Below, in pieces: positions 20,601 to 35,600 of a stretch of 64,000 bases of DNA; within the stretch, counting starts at the first letter, position 1; the number at the start of each line of letters is the position of its first letter. Position numbers and translations under genes: made by a program. The notes under the pieces are model-generated. The model saw nothing but the letters and a program-made list of their open reading frames with translations. It had not been told where the DNA came from and made no database searches. The stretch lies in NCBI GenBank assembly GCA_947095585.1, contig OX352761.1, forward strand, positions 130,168,277-130,232,276. The letters run 5' to 3'. The stretch comes from Nephrocerus scutellatus (Eukaryota; Arthropoda; Insecta; Diptera; Pipunculidae).

Positions 20601-23600
20601 CTGAGGGAGAAATAATTGTCTTCTCTTAATAATTCTCAAATGATATTAACAAGAGTATAAAGATATTTAAAGGCTGCGATAAAAAGTATAAATTTTATGT
20701 TACTTTGTTCTTTCAAAACAGGAAAAAGTCATAATTAAATGGATGAATGATGATAATGATAAAAGGAAAAATATTTAAATTTATTTATAACTAAATACGC
20801 TCGTAACTCGTAACTGATTCATATTAAGAGTTAACGTTGTCTGCTAAATAAGAAGCTATTTAATCGGAAGCCGATTCCACTAGCACAATTTCACTAGACA
20901 TAATTCCACTGGACACAATTCCAAATGGCACAATTCCCCTGGGGAACAATTTAACTTGCACAATTTAACTTGTTTTATAACTTGTATAGTTACACGGAAA
21001 CGCAAATACACACATTAATATTTTATTTGCGTTGGCATGATTTACCACCCTAAATGCGTTAAATATTTTATTTGCGTAGGCGTGGCTTAAATAGTACATT
21101 ATCGTTTATCGTTGTTTATGGTTTTTTTTTTCTTCAAATATTTCGCATTTTTTATATAACATTCGTATTCTCTCTTTAGCTAACTTTAAAAGTTTAACTT
21201 TTCTTATCATTAAACGAATCCAACTTTCATAATTTAACTTTTTGATAAGCATTTCACGCGCGCGATTTACCACCCTAAAGCCGTTTGATTATCAAAAGGT
21301 TAAATTATGCAAGTTGAATTGTGAAAAGTGGAATTGTGCCCAGTGGAATTGTGCCAAGTGGAATTGTGTCAGTGGAATTGTCCAGTGGAATTGTGCTAGT
21401 GGAATAGGCCTAGAATCATTTAATCTTAAGTATTATCCTGAATGTATTTTATTTCTAAGACTATCTACAATTTACTCTATTTGTAATACTTACTCTATCA
21501 GCTTTTTCAATGTCGTCGCCCTTATTAAGCAGCACTGCAAAACTGGCGCTAAAATTGTTAGCTCATCTTGGAATGGTTTACCAAATCCACGGCCATGATC
21601 CAAGTGCAGCGTAAATGTATCATTGCCATAAACCCTGCAAGAACGATAATTTGATAATACATACACAATGTCTAAAATAATAGCAAAAACAACGTTAGCA
21701 TCCACTACTTATTTTATCTAGAATGATAGTCCCATTAAGTTGATACCGGTCAAAAAACCTATCCCAAAAAATTACCACAAAAATTTTTACTCTGTGTATC
21801 TTTTGATGGGAAAAAGTCATTAGGGATGCGTTTGCTAACGCCGTAAATTTGACACTTTTTTGATGTCTGTACGTCAATAATATATCATGATGTAATGTAT
21901 ACATACATTTCGACCCAAATATTTAACCTTTTAAACTATTCTATTTTTAAAAACTTTTATTTAAATTGATATGACCCCTGTTTGTCTGTATTTTCGACTA
22001 CTCTGAAGTACTGAAGGTGGTTCAAAACCTTTCATAGGATCTAGCGAGATGAAATTTTGTGAGTGTCTAAGTCCCAAATAGCATTTTTTTATTCCGCGTG
22101 TGGCGCGTGTGATAGGTGGACGTTTGGTCATTTTCTCGTCTTTTGAGGTACTTTTGAACCACCTTTCGCACGACCTACAGGTCAGCTCGATGGCAGGGGA
22201 CAATTTTGATATCCGGCGTGTGTCGCGAGTCGCGTGTGTTGTGTGGGATGCGTGGAAAAAAGAAAATAGTTGAGATGAGATGAATTATTACCAAATAATA
22301 AAGGACTGTGTGGCGTGTGGCGATGTATACATAAAAGTTAGAAATATTTATATATATTTAAAGTCTTTATTTATTTAAATGATATATTAGTGGCTGAATT
22401 GTAGACTTTTTTCTTTTATTAAATAAAAAATTATATTTAATCAGATATTTCGGTGTTTTTCACCATTTTCAACGATCAAAAAAATTAAAAAATTATTCAG
22501 CCATATCATATTCATAAAAGTTTGTATCCGAAAAACTAAGTTTTTTTACATTTACTTGTTTCTTTTCATATTGAACCGAAGGTTTGAAATTTTATACAAT
22601 CAAAAAAATATTAATTTCAAGATAACTTACACTCAAAAAACTTTTTTTCTTTCAAAATATACCCGTTTACCCTCAGAAACCTGATGGTAGTTGACCTCTT
22701 CAAAAGGAAGAAAAGGAAGAAAACAAAATGTTTGTCGTAAAAACCCCTTTGGCTCTTCCGCATTGTTTCGTACAAAAAAAACAACTCTATATCAAATCTG
22801 GACAACTATTAAGGTTGATATCTTACGCTAAAATAAACTGCAAATAATTCTTTGGTTCACTTGAAAGTTTCAGAATTGAATAACAACGGTTTTAAGTGGA
22901 TAGATATTTTCTAAGTAGCCATATTATTTCGAGCGTGCTCCATTAACAAAACCAAAACCAAAAACAAACAAAAAACTATAGGCTTAGTAGATTTTATGTT
23001 ATTTACAATGAGAGCAATAAGCACAACGTAGCTACAATTAAACCAACTCCATCGTTATTGTTTTGTTGTTGTTGTTTTTTTTTACTGACTACTAGACGCT
23101 TATTTCAGTTGTGTTACGAATATTATGTAATTAAGTAGAATTGTTATATTGTATATGTCTGCGCCATAAAACAATTATAGAGGATTTGTGTATTGTGTAT
23201 TTGTGACTAGAAAAAAACTTTATAACAGAAAATGCATTAAACGTGAAGGAATCCTATTTAGGTAGTATATTTGATGCATATGCATTCTCTAATGCCCCAT
23301 TTTGATGATGTGTCGGGATCACTACTTCACCATCTGAATGCTGGTGTGAATAAACAAGCATACATTTTACGAGTAATCGTATCGATCGCACATGCAAAAA
23401 CTACTACTCTGGTGGCTAATCATCCGGTTTTGTATGGAGCCTTTGAAATTGAACACCCTTAACACATCACATCACAACTCTGAAGCAATGTAGCGTAATA
23501 TTTTCACTCAGATAAAACCCCATTTACAGTACATACAAATTATATTTTTATAGGTAGTGTGTACATATGCCAATTTCAATTCCATGCTGAAATGACATGT

Positions 23601-26600
23601 ATTCATCTACAGGAACAGGTGGATGACAAGAATTTGCAACTGCATCGATATGCATTATACGTTACTCGTCATAAGTGGAACAGATTTTAAAGTGTAGAAG
23701 CTTTGGAATGGCTTTGAGTTTTTGTGATAAACGTTTCGTTTGTATACGGCATTTCCAACGGCACTAGACAACGACACACACACACACAGGGGAATTTTTT
23801 CTTTACCCAGGGAGATACAAAAGCAGCAGAAGGTGGCGTTGCATTAGTATTGGCTTTTCAAATGTGCAATGGTGCAAAGTATTCATAAAAATACAACCTT
23901 CACATACACAACTGTAGTTCACCCGCTAAGTGATGTCAACTCCACTTACAATGGATACATATCTTCTTGTGAGCAGTAATCCTGTCTTTTTGCTGCGTTT
24001 CAGGAAATAAAATGGTATGCAAACAATCTACTCAGAAACTTTTACATTTAGTTAAAGCTACTATCATAAAGAGAATATACCTGTACTTTTAAACATTAAT
24101 ATTGAAGGATAACAAGTTTCACTGAAGTACTACTAAAAATAAATGTATCTTTGTCGTAACATATCAACAACCACTCCTAAATTTCGATTATAAAGTTGTA
24201 CTTCGCAGATATTTTATCATCGACTCTGGTTCATTAGGGATTACGAAAATATTAAACTGAAATTTTAAACTACTTGGAAACTCGCGTATCTCGAGTGATG
24301 TTATTAATCCTTGTGGGATAAAAGTTTGAGAATTGCGATTAAAATTATTTTATCTAGCAGACTCTTCACTGAAAGCTAATAAGAAGTTTATCTTAAAAAT
24401 GGCACCTTTAAATTAATGCATTTTTTCAGTCTTATACTGGACCTTGAGGGAACCATAAATAACACTACTTTTAAAACGATACTGATAAAACGATATTTGT
24501 GTTCAGGCCTAATTTTTAGGAAGTAAAAAAAAGTAAAACTTTCGGTTGTTACGTTTGTTGTTCTTTTATAATAATATTCAGCGCGACAAACCGTTGCGGT
24601 CCAAGGCCTAGCTTCTCGCGACCATTTGTGTTGTGCATGTATATTTTTACACACAAATGGATCCGTAAGGCAAATTGAGAAGCTTTCCGTGACAACTTAT
24701 TACTCTCGGACGTTTGTCAGACATTCGCGAGAGGTGGGACCGTGAAAAATACTTTTGGTGTTATTGGGATTCGAAGCACGAACGTTCTGCTCAGAAGTCG
24801 ATGCACTTGTCCACTGAGCCAAGGCGCCCACTTGTTTTTCTTTATCCAACAATAACTTGTGGGATTCATTTAAAAATTATATATAACATCTTTATAAAAT
24901 GATTGTGCGTTTGTATTTAATCGCGCAACGCCTAAATCACTGAACGTATCGAAGCCATATTTATACCAATGCTCGCTTGGTGCTTCGACAAACTTATGTT
25001 TATTTTGGACCCGGGAGGTGGCACTTGAATCGAGATATTTACAAAAGTGTCATTAGTCTGGTTATTAGATATGGTAGTTCAGGTATTTTTTTTCTTGTTT
25101 TTGTTTTATTACCTTATCAATTCATAGAATTAAATTTAATCATTTGAAAAAATATCATTACAATATTATATAATTATTCTATAATAAAAAAAATTTAACT
25201 TCGTTGTAATAGCATCTAGGTAAGTCTCTATATAAATCTCCAATTACGTAAACATATTCAAGTTAATCTCAATAAAGAATTATAATATACATATTTAAAT
25301 GTAGTGTCATACACAAGTATGATTTTATTTAATCTTGGTAGCTTTTTATAGACCATTCGGACCATTATCATGGAAAAATATAAATGTGTAGATTTTTCTG
25401 AATAGCCACAGACTTTGAATATTAATAATAATCAATATTATTATAAGTATGGCTCCAGTGTACTTACTTAAATGTTTCATAATGATGACGATCCATGTTC
25501 CCTGTCAAAAAATCAAACACGGACATGTCCATTAAATCCAACAGACGACGTCCTTCGTCATATGGTGGAATATCACGAACCTAATAAATATCCAAAATGA
25601 TAATAATTAATGTGAATTGAATATTAGTTGTTTAATTTAATGTAATTAAAATTTTACAGTTTTGTGTCTTAAATCTATTATAGGTATTATCGTTACCAAT
25701 AATAATAATAAAGAAAAACTTCTTTAAAGTGTCAAACAAATCTACGACACCTATTGTGCGATCGTACTCATTTATTGTACGTAGGCTCCATCATTTTCTT
25801 TGGTCTTTGGTGCAATCGTTATGCTTTAAATGTGTAAGTGACAAAATTATCATTTCAATGACTGACTAAATTATTTTTATTTTAATCAAAACGAGAGTTG
25901 TTATACCTCGACGTTTTTCTTCTTCATTGTCGCGAATCTGAATGTTTCGGTAGCAAACTAGTCAAACGATGAAAGGCGACACATTAGATTGTAGGAACTA
26001 AAAAAATTAGAATAATATCGTATGTTGGTATAGATATTCTAAATTAGAATTTAATCGCACACACACACTATCTGCAATGCCGATATGTTTAGCTTGTAGC
26101 TCAAAGTCTCCTGAGTATAGAATAAATGAACAAGCAAGCTGCCCAAGCACTTCAAGCCAACTCGGATTGACTTTCCATCCTAAAAGAGAGCCTTCCAAGG
26201 TGCGCAATCATTTTCTCTTTGAGTGCCAAATTGTAAGAAAAAAATGCTAAACAGCATCAATAGCGTTTCATATTTATATTGGTGTAAGTTTTTGAATTTG
26301 TTCTTTGGGTCCAGTTTTCTATTATCACTGACATAAGGGAAGGAGTTAATGGACTTGAAGAGATTGCGATATCGTTAATTAAGCACAGCCTAGAGATGGA
26401 TTCCATGCCCAATATTATTCGTTTGATGGTAACCAGTGGCACGGTTATGTCAAAAATTTGGAAATCGAGCAAACAATTTCATTACTAACTTAAAATAAAG
26501 GTCACCTAGTAGGTATAAAAAAGTCACGAAACGTTATTTTCACACGAAAGTGACTGTTTCCTACGCTATAACCTCGAAAGCAGACATTATCCACACTAGT

Positions 26601-29600
26601 GTGTTAACATAGATATTTACTGCAGTCTCAGCGAACACACATTCCCACAGTAGTTTCGAATTGCGCATGAGCAGTTTAGCAGAAAAGTTGTTTTGGTCGT
26701 GTGAAAAATAGCATACATTCGATGAAAAGTGCTTATCGTTGACGCACTCGTCTATACCGCTTCATGTAATATACCTTTAACAATTTATTCCCTAAAATAT
26801 TAATATCAAAATAACTGGCGTTAAAAGTATTTTTAATTTTATATCTGCTAGCAGGAAATGAAAACTTAGAGTGGTGCATTTTCAAACGAGCATGTTAAAG
26901 TCCTGGTTGTATTCCCTAAATAACGCACGCAAATATAATTTGCAACTTTAAAAATGGCACCAGTGTTAAAATAACCTAAAACTGCCTTAAGAAAGCAACA
27001 TAGTTAAGCCCAGAGCAATGAGAATGCAGTTGGATTTTTGTGCCTGTAGTTCTTTAGTATCGTCAATTGAACTACTGGCACAGCTACAATTTTATTTTGG
27101 TCTAGGTCCACTTGGAAAGAACTTCTGAGTTTAGATAATCGCAAAAGACTCGTTAAGCCATATTTTAAAAAGGAAACCTTTTATTTAAACAAGGTTATAA
27201 GTGGGCTTCCTTACAAGCAACTAGCACATGCGGCCGAGTAGTACATATTATACATAATACAAAAAAATCGCCTTACCATTGTACAATAGTCAGCATCTGT
27301 TTCCCATTGGGCTTTCCTCCTTTTGTGATATGATCGTCTCCAAGGATGCCTCCAAACCTGAAATTGATAAAAAAAATAATTTAATTTCACCTTGTTCAAA
27401 AATAGTAAGGACGGGGCGCGATTAAACGCGATTGGTTGAAGGGTTTGGCAGTCCACACGGAACATATATCCATACATACATACATCTATACAAACATACA
27501 GTTTTACTTTTATTAAAAACTTTTATTTAACTTGATTTGATTCCTGTTTGTCTGTATTTTCGACTAAGTTCTTTTAAAGCACCTTCACCCGACATAGAGA
27601 GCTGAAATTTTGTGAGTGTCCCACTTCCCACATAGCATTTTGTATATTTAGCGTGTAACTCGTATCGCGATTCGCGTGTGGCTTGTGTGATGGGTGGACA
27701 TTTTTTTCGACTATTTTGAAGTCTTATTTAACTACCTTCACACGACATAGAGAGCTAAAATTTTGCACATTCATAAAAGTAAAAGGACTGTGTGGCGTAT
27801 GGCGTGTGTCGATCTAAACATAAAAGTTTGTACCCGAAAAACGAAGTTTTTTTACATTTACTTGTATTTTGTTCCAAATAATATTAACTATATCACTGCA
27901 AGCGGTAATGAAAATCTTAATGTCCGTCTACATCCGACTTAACTTTTAATATTATTTATTGCACTCTCTCTGTTGAAGTACCGAATTGTGCAATTTTACA
28001 GAAAACTAAACTAAAAATGTATTAAAGACAAAAACTAAAAAAATTTGTTTACACTAAATTTATATTTAATATCTTCTCTTAAAACGTTTTACACTACAAC
28101 GACCATTTTCCAACTCTGTTAACAAACAGTTTAATGCGGTTCTGCTTCGTTTGCATTTATAATCATCCCCTTGGGATTACACTTACTTAAAGACGCTTAA
28201 GGTTGAAAAATTCATTCTTCATTGGGTCTGCTGAAAGCCTTTTGTACCAACTTTCAGGCTATCACATCACCAAATCTTATTTGGAATGAAAAACAGATTA
28301 ACGATTTTTGCAGTTAGCGGCTGGGAATAGTTGCATCCAACCATCCAGAAGATAAAGACCTTATCCTGGCTTTATCTTTTCCTCAAATCACTTTTGTATA
28401 ATAAATTTCCTAGGGATTTTACTATTTTTTCTGAACTCCTTGTCCTTGTACGTGGCGTGGCGTACAATTTTAATTAAAATGCTAATATAAATTTATTTCG
28501 CATTCTATTCGACGTCATACGATTTTATACAAAACAGACTTTTCAAGATGTTGTTGAACAAAGACAACAAGAAGAAGAATATATAAGCATGTCCTTGTGT
28601 TGTGTTTGTTTATTCTTCGTCCTTTTCTGCTTGGTGTAAAACTAGTGTTATTTTTTCAACAATTCCCAAATTGAATTAAAGTGTGAAATTAAATGGCTTT
28701 TGTGGCTGAGCTTTAAGTGTTTGACTTACTTTACCGAGATAGATGGTAAAAAGAATCAGCAAAGTGACAGCTAATGTAATGGGATTTAAGTGCGACAAAA
28801 AGACATGGGCACAATTAGGAAATTTAATTGTATTTGAGTTCAAATAATCCAGATAAACTCTATTGCTAAAGAGTTCTAAATTACTTAAATGGTAAATTCT
28901 ACTAGAGATGCCGGTAAAACCAATGCCATTTACGATTAATTGATCTTTTTATAAAATATATTTAAAAATTTAAATTTGTTATGACAAAAGAAGGTATGTT
29001 TCTCAAACGCAGTACTATAAGGCAAATACGGCACCGTTGGCAATATCAACAAAAACCCATTCTATTTTAACAAAATATTAAAAAAAAAAAACAGTTAACG
29101 CACTGCAGCGTTCTATAGTTTCCAACGTTTATCTTACCTTTCGCTGTGTCTGCTCGAATGCTGGCAAAAATGCTGCAAAGGATCCCTCAAGTGTGTCTGG
29201 ATTACCGCAGATGGCGTGCGATGTATCACAATAATATGAGCACTTGCCATGGAAACATAAATTGGTGGACGGAGATACGAAGAATGTTTTTAATAAATTA
29301 TCGTCTGCAACCTGGTAAATTTCAGTGGTTATGTTTAATAAGCGTCCTGTAACGGGCATAGCACGGCGGAATCCCAAAAGTCTGCATAAAGAAAAAAAAT
29401 TAAGGATGGAAAACAGTATTATAGGGAACAAATAAATAAAACAGAGAACGGAAAGCTAATGCGTATGAACAACTAGGCAACTATGCCATTACGCGAACGA
29501 CTCTATCCTATTATCGTCCATGCTCCGCAAGAAGAATTTAATTCAGAAATTAAAGTTCAACTTGCCGAAAATGGTGTGGACAATGATGATGGGGTTAAAC

Positions 29601-32600
29601 TGATAGAAAAGGTATCTACTATCCATGGCGACAGCAATGAAAAGCGTGATTAAGTTTATATTACCGGTGCATGTGAATGTACTTGTGCACAACTGTAACA
29701 GCGTAATTAGTAGACCACTAAATACCAAGTTTCACTAATAAAAAAATCGCTTACAACAATGTTGAATATTTAATATGATAATCACCTGAGATTATGAATG
29801 CTAATTAGTCTTGGTGGGGTATTCGAAAGAAATTTAGTGCTTTTAGCTGCGAATTGAGTAATTAAAAAGTTTCGCATCAGTGTGATGAAAATATAATGCA
29901 CCAACATTCTAATCAGTCATTGGGTACGAGTAAACTAATATTTATATTGTGAAACAAGTTAGCACTGGGAGCTGCAACACGAAACTCCCTCTTGTGAAGT
30001 GTGACACGTTACTCATAATTATGGTTCAACATAAGATAGACTGATGTCTTATAGGTGCACGACGACCAAGCTCAAAGACAAATATTGACTACAGTACGTC
30101 CTCGGTAAACGCAACAAATAGAAATCGTGGCTCTTTCGTTAATTGATGTTGTTTCCAAAACCAAGTCATAAATTTCTGATTTCAAAGAACGGAACCTTCT
30201 CGAAACTCTTGATTTAGTATAAATATCGCATATTTCTTCGCAGTAAGTTAGTTATTATTTGGAATTGTACCGCTTTACTTGGCAAGTAGATAGAGCAGTG
30301 TTATATGTAAATATAAGTGTTATATATGAATATAATTATTATATCGGGTGTTTTTTTAGGCCCGATAGAACTTGAAATTGTAAAATTTAACAAAAATTTA
30401 AAATTTTAATCAAATTTTTTTATTCGTCCGAATGATCAATACATGGCATTAACAACTGAAAATAATTTCGGGAAGATGGCCACCGCGGTTGTTCTTGGCG
30501 AAGCGCATTCTGGACGTGTAATTTAGGGCCACTTCTTCACTGCTGGCCGTATGCTACAAATACACAAACAATGTTGACCTACAATTGCTTCAGGAAATAA
30601 TCGAGAAGTGTCAAATCGCACGGCCAAGGTCTTTGCGCAAAACTTTCCACGTAGTGGACGGACTGCGACCGACTATAAATTTGGATCTTCGATGACACTT
30701 TCGTTTACAGAGGCAATATTCTTTTAAGTACACACATTCCTTTGACGTGTTGGAGTTATTACATCATTAAGAGAGTATGTGGTACGAAATCTATCTATAG
30801 CTCAACGGATGGCTTGTGCAGATGGACGAGATCACGAAGTCGTCTATTTTTGTGGCGCGAGTCGACGATTGATTTGAATAGTGGTCTTGAAGACTTCACT
30901 GTCTTCAAGACCACCTCATGACCCAATTAAGACCACGTTACGACACATATCAATACTTCCTCAAGACCCGCTCACGACCAACCTATGAACCCCTCAAGAT
31001 TCCTTTCAAAACCCCCTCAAGACCCACCCTCACATCCTCCTCAGGATTCCTTTAAGACCCACTCAAAACACTCTCAAAACCCCATTCAAGACCCTCTCAA
31101 TACCCCCTTAAGATCTCATAAGGACCCAACTCAAGACCCTCCCAAAATTCCTTCAAGGTGCCATCAAACCACCTCAAGACCCCTTAAGACCCGCCTCAAG
31201 ACCCCACTCAAGATCTACCTCAAGGCCCCTTCAATGCCCCCTTAAGACTATCTCAAGCCGTCTCCAGGCTACCTGGCCCCCACAACACCCCTCTTAAGTC
31301 CCAAAAGGAACGCTCCTCATGACCCGCCTCCGAAAAGTCTTCAACAAAAACGCGTACGAGACCGTCAACTCACAATATTAGAAGGAAAAAAGCGTGACAG
31401 AATGACATGTAAACCGACAGAAAAGGCATAGGGCAAGTTAATATGAAAGCATATAATAAAATATTGAAAGCTTTGCATTCCAAATAAATACGGTATCGAC
31501 GAAAACCACCTCGAGAAGAAGTATTAAACATACATTGAAGTAGTACAACGACCGTACTTGCATTTACAGACCAGAAAAACTCCCCAGCAAATGTGGCTAA
31601 GTTTTTCCTTCCATGGAGATTTGTTTTCGAGCAAGCTCTTCTTGCATTTACATCTGCAATTTTTTTGAAACAAATTGTTTCTTTTTTTTAATCAAAGATG
31701 TGTGTTTTTATGGGTGATTGTCGAGCTAATTCTTTCATGTTAGAAAGACTGACTTTTTCCATTTATTTTCAACCTTCATCATCGAGTGCAGGTGACTAAG
31801 CTTTTGTTAGTTGAAATTCGTTCGTTGAAAATATATGTTAATACAGTTTTCTTCGTCCTATAAAAAGTTGTTTTTGAATTTGTTTAAAGCAAAAAAAAAA
31901 AAAATTTTTTAATTTTATCCTTTAGAAGACCCTTGCCCATATAGCCACCGACACTGCGACCTGAAAAAATCTACTGTATCATTAACGTTATGCTTAGTAC
32001 AGTACCTTTTTTAAATAAAACCATAAAAAACAAAAAGCATCATCACAACACACAACAAAAATTTACGAAATAAAAATCCGATTCGGTCAAAAAGCCATTA
32101 TTGTAGTAATTTATTGCAGTAACATGTTCAAATGATGGTTAAAAAATGTAAAAGAAAATACGGCTAAGCGTACAAAATCGGCCTAAAGTCAGAGCACTGT
32201 ATTTTTTGGTTAAATATTGATACAAAATTCCAACCATAAATACGTAAAAATAACCGCCTCATCAGTACCACTTTTAAGAACGATAATTACTGTAGATTTG
32301 TCATTTTGTTTCTTTGTTCTGCCAGCAAATATTTATTAATAAAAATGCTGTTAAATATTTAAAATGCAATGTACAGGTATACACAATAAAAGAATGGACA
32401 GAGTAGCTCGATTTATGCCGTTAAACAAATGGGGACGAAAAAAATCAATACCCATTTGCGCACAGGACTAAAAATAGGAGTGAAAACAATGCATATAAAA
32501 TAAAAAATGAAAAGTAACATCGCTGTCCTCGCGATATATTCTGAACTTACCTGTCCAAATGGAATGCAGCGATCTCTGCATTATGCCGCTCATAGTCCGT

Positions 32601-35600
32601 AAAATAGAAATGATTCGGCAGAGTTTGCTGGTCCCTGGCAAATCTGTAATATTACAAAAACAAAAATAAGTGAGAACAAATGTTAAAAATGTACATAAAA
32701 GTCGAGAAAAGTCGAAAGGATAATTTTTTTTATTCTTTTTTTTATATTTTGTCCTGTAAAGAAAAAAAACCGCAATTGCAAGAGCAGGTAGTAAAATGAC
32801 AATATTGTGATTAAAATTTTTAATTCTTTGTCACAACACCGGAAGCCGAGTCGAACAGAGTGGACGATTTACTCGAAATGGATGCGAATCATATTGACGT
32901 GCTTTGACTTTAATTCATTTTGCGACAGAAAATACTGTACACTCAGAGTAATTATAGTAAGCTCACGTATTAAAAGGGAATTATTTATACTGAAAAAAAA
33001 ATTGAATATGTGTGGGCAATTTCCTTGAGAGCGTGAGCTGTAGAATTAACACATAATCTTGGAGAGATTTACATTCAAAATAACATGAAGTACTGGAATT
33101 ATAGAAATGATTCAGAGTACACATGACTCAAACGGAACATTGAGCATCATCACTGATTGCTCTTATACGTTGGCATATTTGATTGGCCTTTATTGGTTTG
33201 CGAAAGTGAGAACAAGATCGAATCGATCTGCACATATTGAGAATTTTGTCGTATAATCCAATATTGATGATATGAGGACAGACACACTGATCAAATTTTC
33301 AAGATAAAATCAAGTTCTCTGTAATTTTACCAGTACAGAAGCGACCTATGTGGTGCATATATACCGAGACAATTAAATAAATTTGCATTTTATTTTTATT
33401 TAATCACTGATGGACAGTGACAGTACACGGGGCGACTTTTGAGGAAGTGAAATATTTGCATTTTATTTCCTAAAGATTTAAAGATAGAGAAGATTTATCC
33501 GAATTTTATGCTCTATATACACTCAGGTTTATCTAAATTTTAATTCGATTTCAGGTATAAAATTTCAAGAGTTGAGAGCAAACCTGAAAGAGAATTTGCC
33601 CAATGTACACCAACCAATAAAACGTAACTATATATCTAGGTGTGATGTGAGGAAATTTAGTAGTATTCGTAAATTTTTCATAGTTGTGTGCAACTGTGTG
33701 TATGTGGCGATTGCATTCTGCATTCAATTTTAATACATTTTAGGTATACGTGACATTAAAACCTCAAACCAAAATTCTTTTAAAAATCTTTCACTGCGAC
33801 TATTATCTACAATCTACAACACATACGAGGTGCGTGGGCCCCGATAAACAAATTGTTTGATCTAATCAATTAATGACGCCCTGTCTTGGCTGAAGAGATA
33901 TGTCGTATCCGCTAAGGATATTCGCATTTTCTCATATAGCCAAGCTGCGCTGAAATCCCTTATACGAACTCTATTCAAGCCCACAACTACCGATCATCTC
34001 TCACGGTGATGGCGGAGCAGTTCAACATTCATCTGTGCTGGGTGCCGGGGCATAGAGAAGTTCCAGGAAACTGTAGAGCTGACGCACCTTTGCCAAATAC
34101 GAAACTACAGTACCCATGCTACCTGAAAATGGTTCTCTAGGCATGCCAATCGCTACATGTAAACTCATGTTAAAGAGGGATGCTAACGAAAAAACTAACC
34201 GCAGATGGATAAACGGGACTACTTGTCTGGCGACAAAATAGATCTGGCCCGAGCTGGATCCGAAACGCTCCAAAGGTCTGCACATCGGTGCTATTGTAGG
34301 TGTCATCACGGGACACTAGCTCATAGGCAAACATACAGAAAGGGAAGATACCATCCCGAGCGACTTAGGCAGAAACTGCATGAACGAGGATGAGGAGGAG
34401 ACCATTCTCCATCTTCTCTGTATGTGCCCAGTCCTCTCCCAAAAACTTAGGCTTCGTCTAGGAGCTTTCTTTTACAACGACCTTAATGATCTTAAAGATA
34501 AAGATGCAATTTTTCAATACCAATTTAGATACATGAGAAACATATTGTTTTTATTATCGTCGTAATCTTTGTCAGAATGTACATAAGTTGACTTCAAAAA
34601 CGAAAAATATTTTTTATATGCATTTAGTTCTGCTTTAGAGCCGTAGATTTGATACTAATAGTTATTTTTAAATGACTTTGGAAAACTGCTCACCTCATCG
34701 GCTTCATCAGGGCTTTTACATCATTTGGATACTCAATCACCAGTTTTAGCTGTGTTCCTCCTTCCTTTTGGACTGAAACGAGAAAAATTACCATATTATA
34801 ATTACTTGGACTTTTTGTATTGAGTTCATAAAATATTTTTACGTAATTTAGGTTTTCTATATGCAAATAATATAATATATATCTATAAGTTCATAATGCA
34901 AATAAATGTTGTGTTTTTAATCATTAATTTACAAATTACAACTTTAATTAACAAATAGCAGAGTTCACAAATTTACACTGGTGATTACTTATTATTCACT
35001 TATAACACTATTATTCACAGATTTCAACTTTTCAAGTAGCCTGGTTAACTTACTGCGATAAAGCTGCTGTATTTATACCTAATCAATAATTTCGAGAACG
35101 TTATATTCTTGGAGAAACACCTGGAAAATACCGGAACATACTGGTATAATCTCCTTATATACAATTTGGTACACAATTTATTTACAAGCTCCACACTTAT
35201 ACCTTGTTTGTACAATTTATTTTCTAAATTAGTGACCCTATGGTAATGGTTTTTGGTACTTTATTAATTCTAATATTAATGCTTATTATACGAGAATGTA
35301 CGGTACGGTAAAATATCCCTATTTTGCATTTTCGTAACAATATGTTGTATGACACACATTACCACATAGTAAATTGTTGAGGTCAGCAATTTGTATGATA
35401 CTTATGTAAAGTGTTGCAAAACACAACACTTTCCTAACCACGCGATCATTTTTAATGTTATTCTGTTCGTGTCAACCATTTATTATAAAAATAGAAGAAA
35501 AAAAATTATGATATCCATTATAAAACTATGTTACTTAATTTTTAAATTTCAGTACCCTTGTGCTCTAATTTCTTGCCTTTTTCATTTTAAACCACTTAAC

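Noticed and set aside
30985..31245. Plus-strand 86-codon Pro/Ser/His-rich open frame
   Set aside because: It is produced by the CCTCAAGACCC minisatellite unit; there is no start context, splice partner or family likeness.
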